NCBI GenBank assembly: GCA_937876095.1
Contig: CALFIE010000034.1
Location: 1 to 33,355, forward strand
DNA length: 33,355 nucleotides
Direction: 5' to 3'
From: an uncultured Flavobacteriales bacterium
Lineage (GTDB): Bacteria > Bacteroidota > Bacteroidia > Flavobacteriales > Weeksellaceae
The position numbers and the translations under genes are program-made. Every line of letters starts with the position of its first letter. Within the stretch, counting starts at the first letter, position 1. Positions 32,245 to 33,355 of this stretch are shown here, piece by piece. The notes below the pieces were generated by a model. The model made no database searches, was not told the DNA's origin, and was given only the letters and a program-made list of their open reading frames with translations.

Positions 32245-33237
32245 TTGCAACTGACCACCGAAAAATTAATAGAAGGAATCCGCAACCAAGACAAAAGAAT
32301 TCTTGGTAAAGCAATCACTTTGGTAGAAAGCAAAAAACCAGAACATAGATTGCAAGCTGAAGAATTGCTAAAGCAAATCTTACCATTTACCGGAAAATCC
32401 ATCAGAATCGGAATTACCGGAGTTCCTGGTGCCGGAAAATCTACTTTTATAGAAAATTTTGGGAAATTAGCCATCGGAAATGGTCAAAAAGTAGCGGTTT
32501 TGGCGATTGACCCGAGTTCATCTATCAACAAAGGAAGTATTTTGGGCGATAAAACCAGAATGGAAGAGTTGGCAAAAGACGAAAATGCTTTCATAAGACC
32601 AAGTCCGAGTTCAGGATTTTTGGGAGGAATTGCGAATACCACTTTTGAGACGATGCTGATTTGTGAAGCAGCAGGTTACGACTATATTTTGATAGAAACA
32701 GTGGGAGTTGGTCAGTCAGAAGTTTTGGTTTCTGACATAACAGATGTTTTTGTTTTCCTGAAAATTATTGGTGGTGGTGATGAATTGCAAGGTATAAAAC
32801 GCGGAATTATGGAAATGGTAGACCTGATTTTCATCAATAAAGTAGATGCAGAAAACTTACAAAAAGCCAAAAACACCAAAGTAGAACTGAAACGTGCACT
32901 GCAATTTTTGCCCTCTAAAGAACCAAATTGGTCGGTTCCTGTTTTACTTGGTTCTGCTCTTAATAATGAAGGTTTAGATGAAATGTACCAAGAAATTGCT
33001 CGATTTATCGACTTGAAAAAAGAAACAGGCCGATTTGATCTGGTACGGAAAAACCAAGCCGAAAAACGTTTTGAATATTGGGTGCAACAATATATTTTGG
33101 CTCAAACCAAAACCAATACCGAACTAGAAGTAGCGCTCGAAAATCACAAAAAAAAGGTGTTTGATTTGCAAGCAAATCCGAGTTCAGAAGCACAAATTTT
33201 TGTAGATGAATTGATGAATTGGTCGGGAAGAAAATAA
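32245..33237 (+). CDS. meaB: Methylmalonyl-CoA mutase-associated GTPase MeaB
   Basis: 330 residues, normal length. MeaB/ArgK GTPases guard the loading of adenosylcobalamin into B12 mutases. Walker A is G-V-P-G-A-G-K-S-T near residue 58; then A-I-D-P-S-S-S-I-N-K-G-S-I-L-G-D-K-T-R-M, broken as A-I-D-P-S-S then G-D-K-T-R, near 90; E-T-V-G-V-G-Q-S-E near 152; N-K-V-D-A near 194 for guanine. The start is TTG: no ATG lies upstream in frame, and M-Q-L-T-T-E-K-L-I fits the family N-terminus. It should serve a methylmalonyl-CoA mutase encoded elsewhere, since IcmF at 9749 has its own G-domain. Confidence 0.94.
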   Translation: MQLTTEKLIEGIRNQDKRILGKAITLVESKKPEHRLQAEELLKQILPFTGKSIRIGITGVPGAGKSTFIENFGKLAIGNGQKVAVLAIDPSSSINKGSILGDKTRMEELAKDENAFIRPSPSSGFLGGIANTTFETMLICEAAGYDYILIETVGVGQSEVLVSDITDVFVFLKIIGGGDELQGIKRGIMEMVDLIFINKVDAENLQKAKNTKVELKRALQFLPSKEPNWSVPVLLGSALNNEGLDEMYQEIARFIDLKKETGRFDLVRKNQAEKRFEYWVQQYILAQTKTNTELEVALENHKKKVFDLQANPSSEAQIFVDELMNWSGRK

Positions 33238-33240
33238 TTT

Positions 33241-33268
33241 TTGTTATATTTTTATTTGAATATTTTTG
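33241..33268 (+). promoter_or_regulatory. Promoter for a gene running off the window
   Basis: TTG (33241-33243), a 17-base spacer and TATTTTTG (33261-33268) match the full Bacteroidetes sigma-A pattern TTG-N17..23-TAnnTTTG. Confidence 0.5.
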
Positions 33269-33319
33269 TGAGATAATTAAATTCAAATACATTCTTTGAC
33301 TTTGACTATGTGGTAAAAA

Positions 33320-33355
33320 ATGGTGCAAAAAAAGCTTGAAAAAGCTCATCATTAT
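33320..33355 (+). CDS. Possible start of a gene cut by the window end
   Basis: An ATG at 33320 opens a frame for 12 codons (M-V-Q-K-K-L-E-K-A-H-H-Y) to the last base, 51 bases after a good promoter box. Too short to identify; the start could also be further on. Confidence 0.3.
   Translation, partial: MVQKKLEKAHHY

Overview
The window looks like chromosomal DNA of a flavobacterium, most likely of the Weeksellaceae (Chryseobacterium and relatives). The evidence is low GC content, a type IX secretion (type B sorting) adhesin, a Bacteroidetes-only GlmU-like protein, a zinc-free type B L31, fused isobutyryl-CoA mutase (IcmF), several short lipoproteins, and at least a dozen copies of the Bacteroidetes sigma-A -7 box TAnnTTTG placed just before start codons. 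No tRNA, rRNA, CRISPR array, insertion sequence or phage gene was found. Genus level is inference from memory of protein families; no search was run.

Layout. 1-7.1 kb (+): a large secreted adhesin, a small periplasmic protein, and a cluster of trmB with two secreted proteins sharing a C-terminal domain (probably DUF6759). 7.1-9.6 kb (-): ribosomal operon rplM-rpsI-rpsB ending in a strong bidirectional terminator, plus a small membrane protein. 9.7-13.9 kb (+): icmF and a lipoprotein with a strong terminator. 13.9-14.6 kb (+): a 37-residue peptide with 11 cysteines whose stop codon overlaps the start of a SigZ-like ECF sigma factor by 4 bases; this is the most unusual locus here. 14.7-19.2 kb (+): fatty acid desaturase, a beta-lactamase-fold lipoprotein, ruvC, a 545-base repeat-bearing non-coding gap, and a DUF4407 membrane protein. 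19.2-25.9 kb (-): a third DUF6759-type lipoprotein, guaB, a four-gene ECF sigma operon (sigma, membrane anti-sigma candidate, DUF4252-DUF2807 fusion, DUF4252 lipoprotein), a GlmU-like enzyme and rpmE2. 26.1-33.3 kb (+): a beta-helix lipoprotein, a MazG-like enzyme, aroA, a short-chain dehydrogenase, an Omp85-family barrel and meaB, separated by several short palindromic or low-complexity elements.

How it fits together. Most genes are housekeeping: translation (rplM, rpsI, rpsB, rpmE2, trmB), GTP synthesis (guaB), recombination (ruvC), shikimate pathway (aroA), B12-dependent acyl-CoA metabolism (icmF, meaB) and envelope building. Two separate ECF sigma units stand out. One is classical, with a membrane anti-sigma candidate and secreted targets. 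The other has no visible anti-sigma but a translationally coupled, metallothionein-like peptide and a cysteine-bearing sigma C-terminus, which suggests a metal- or thiol-responsive switch. That function is inference.
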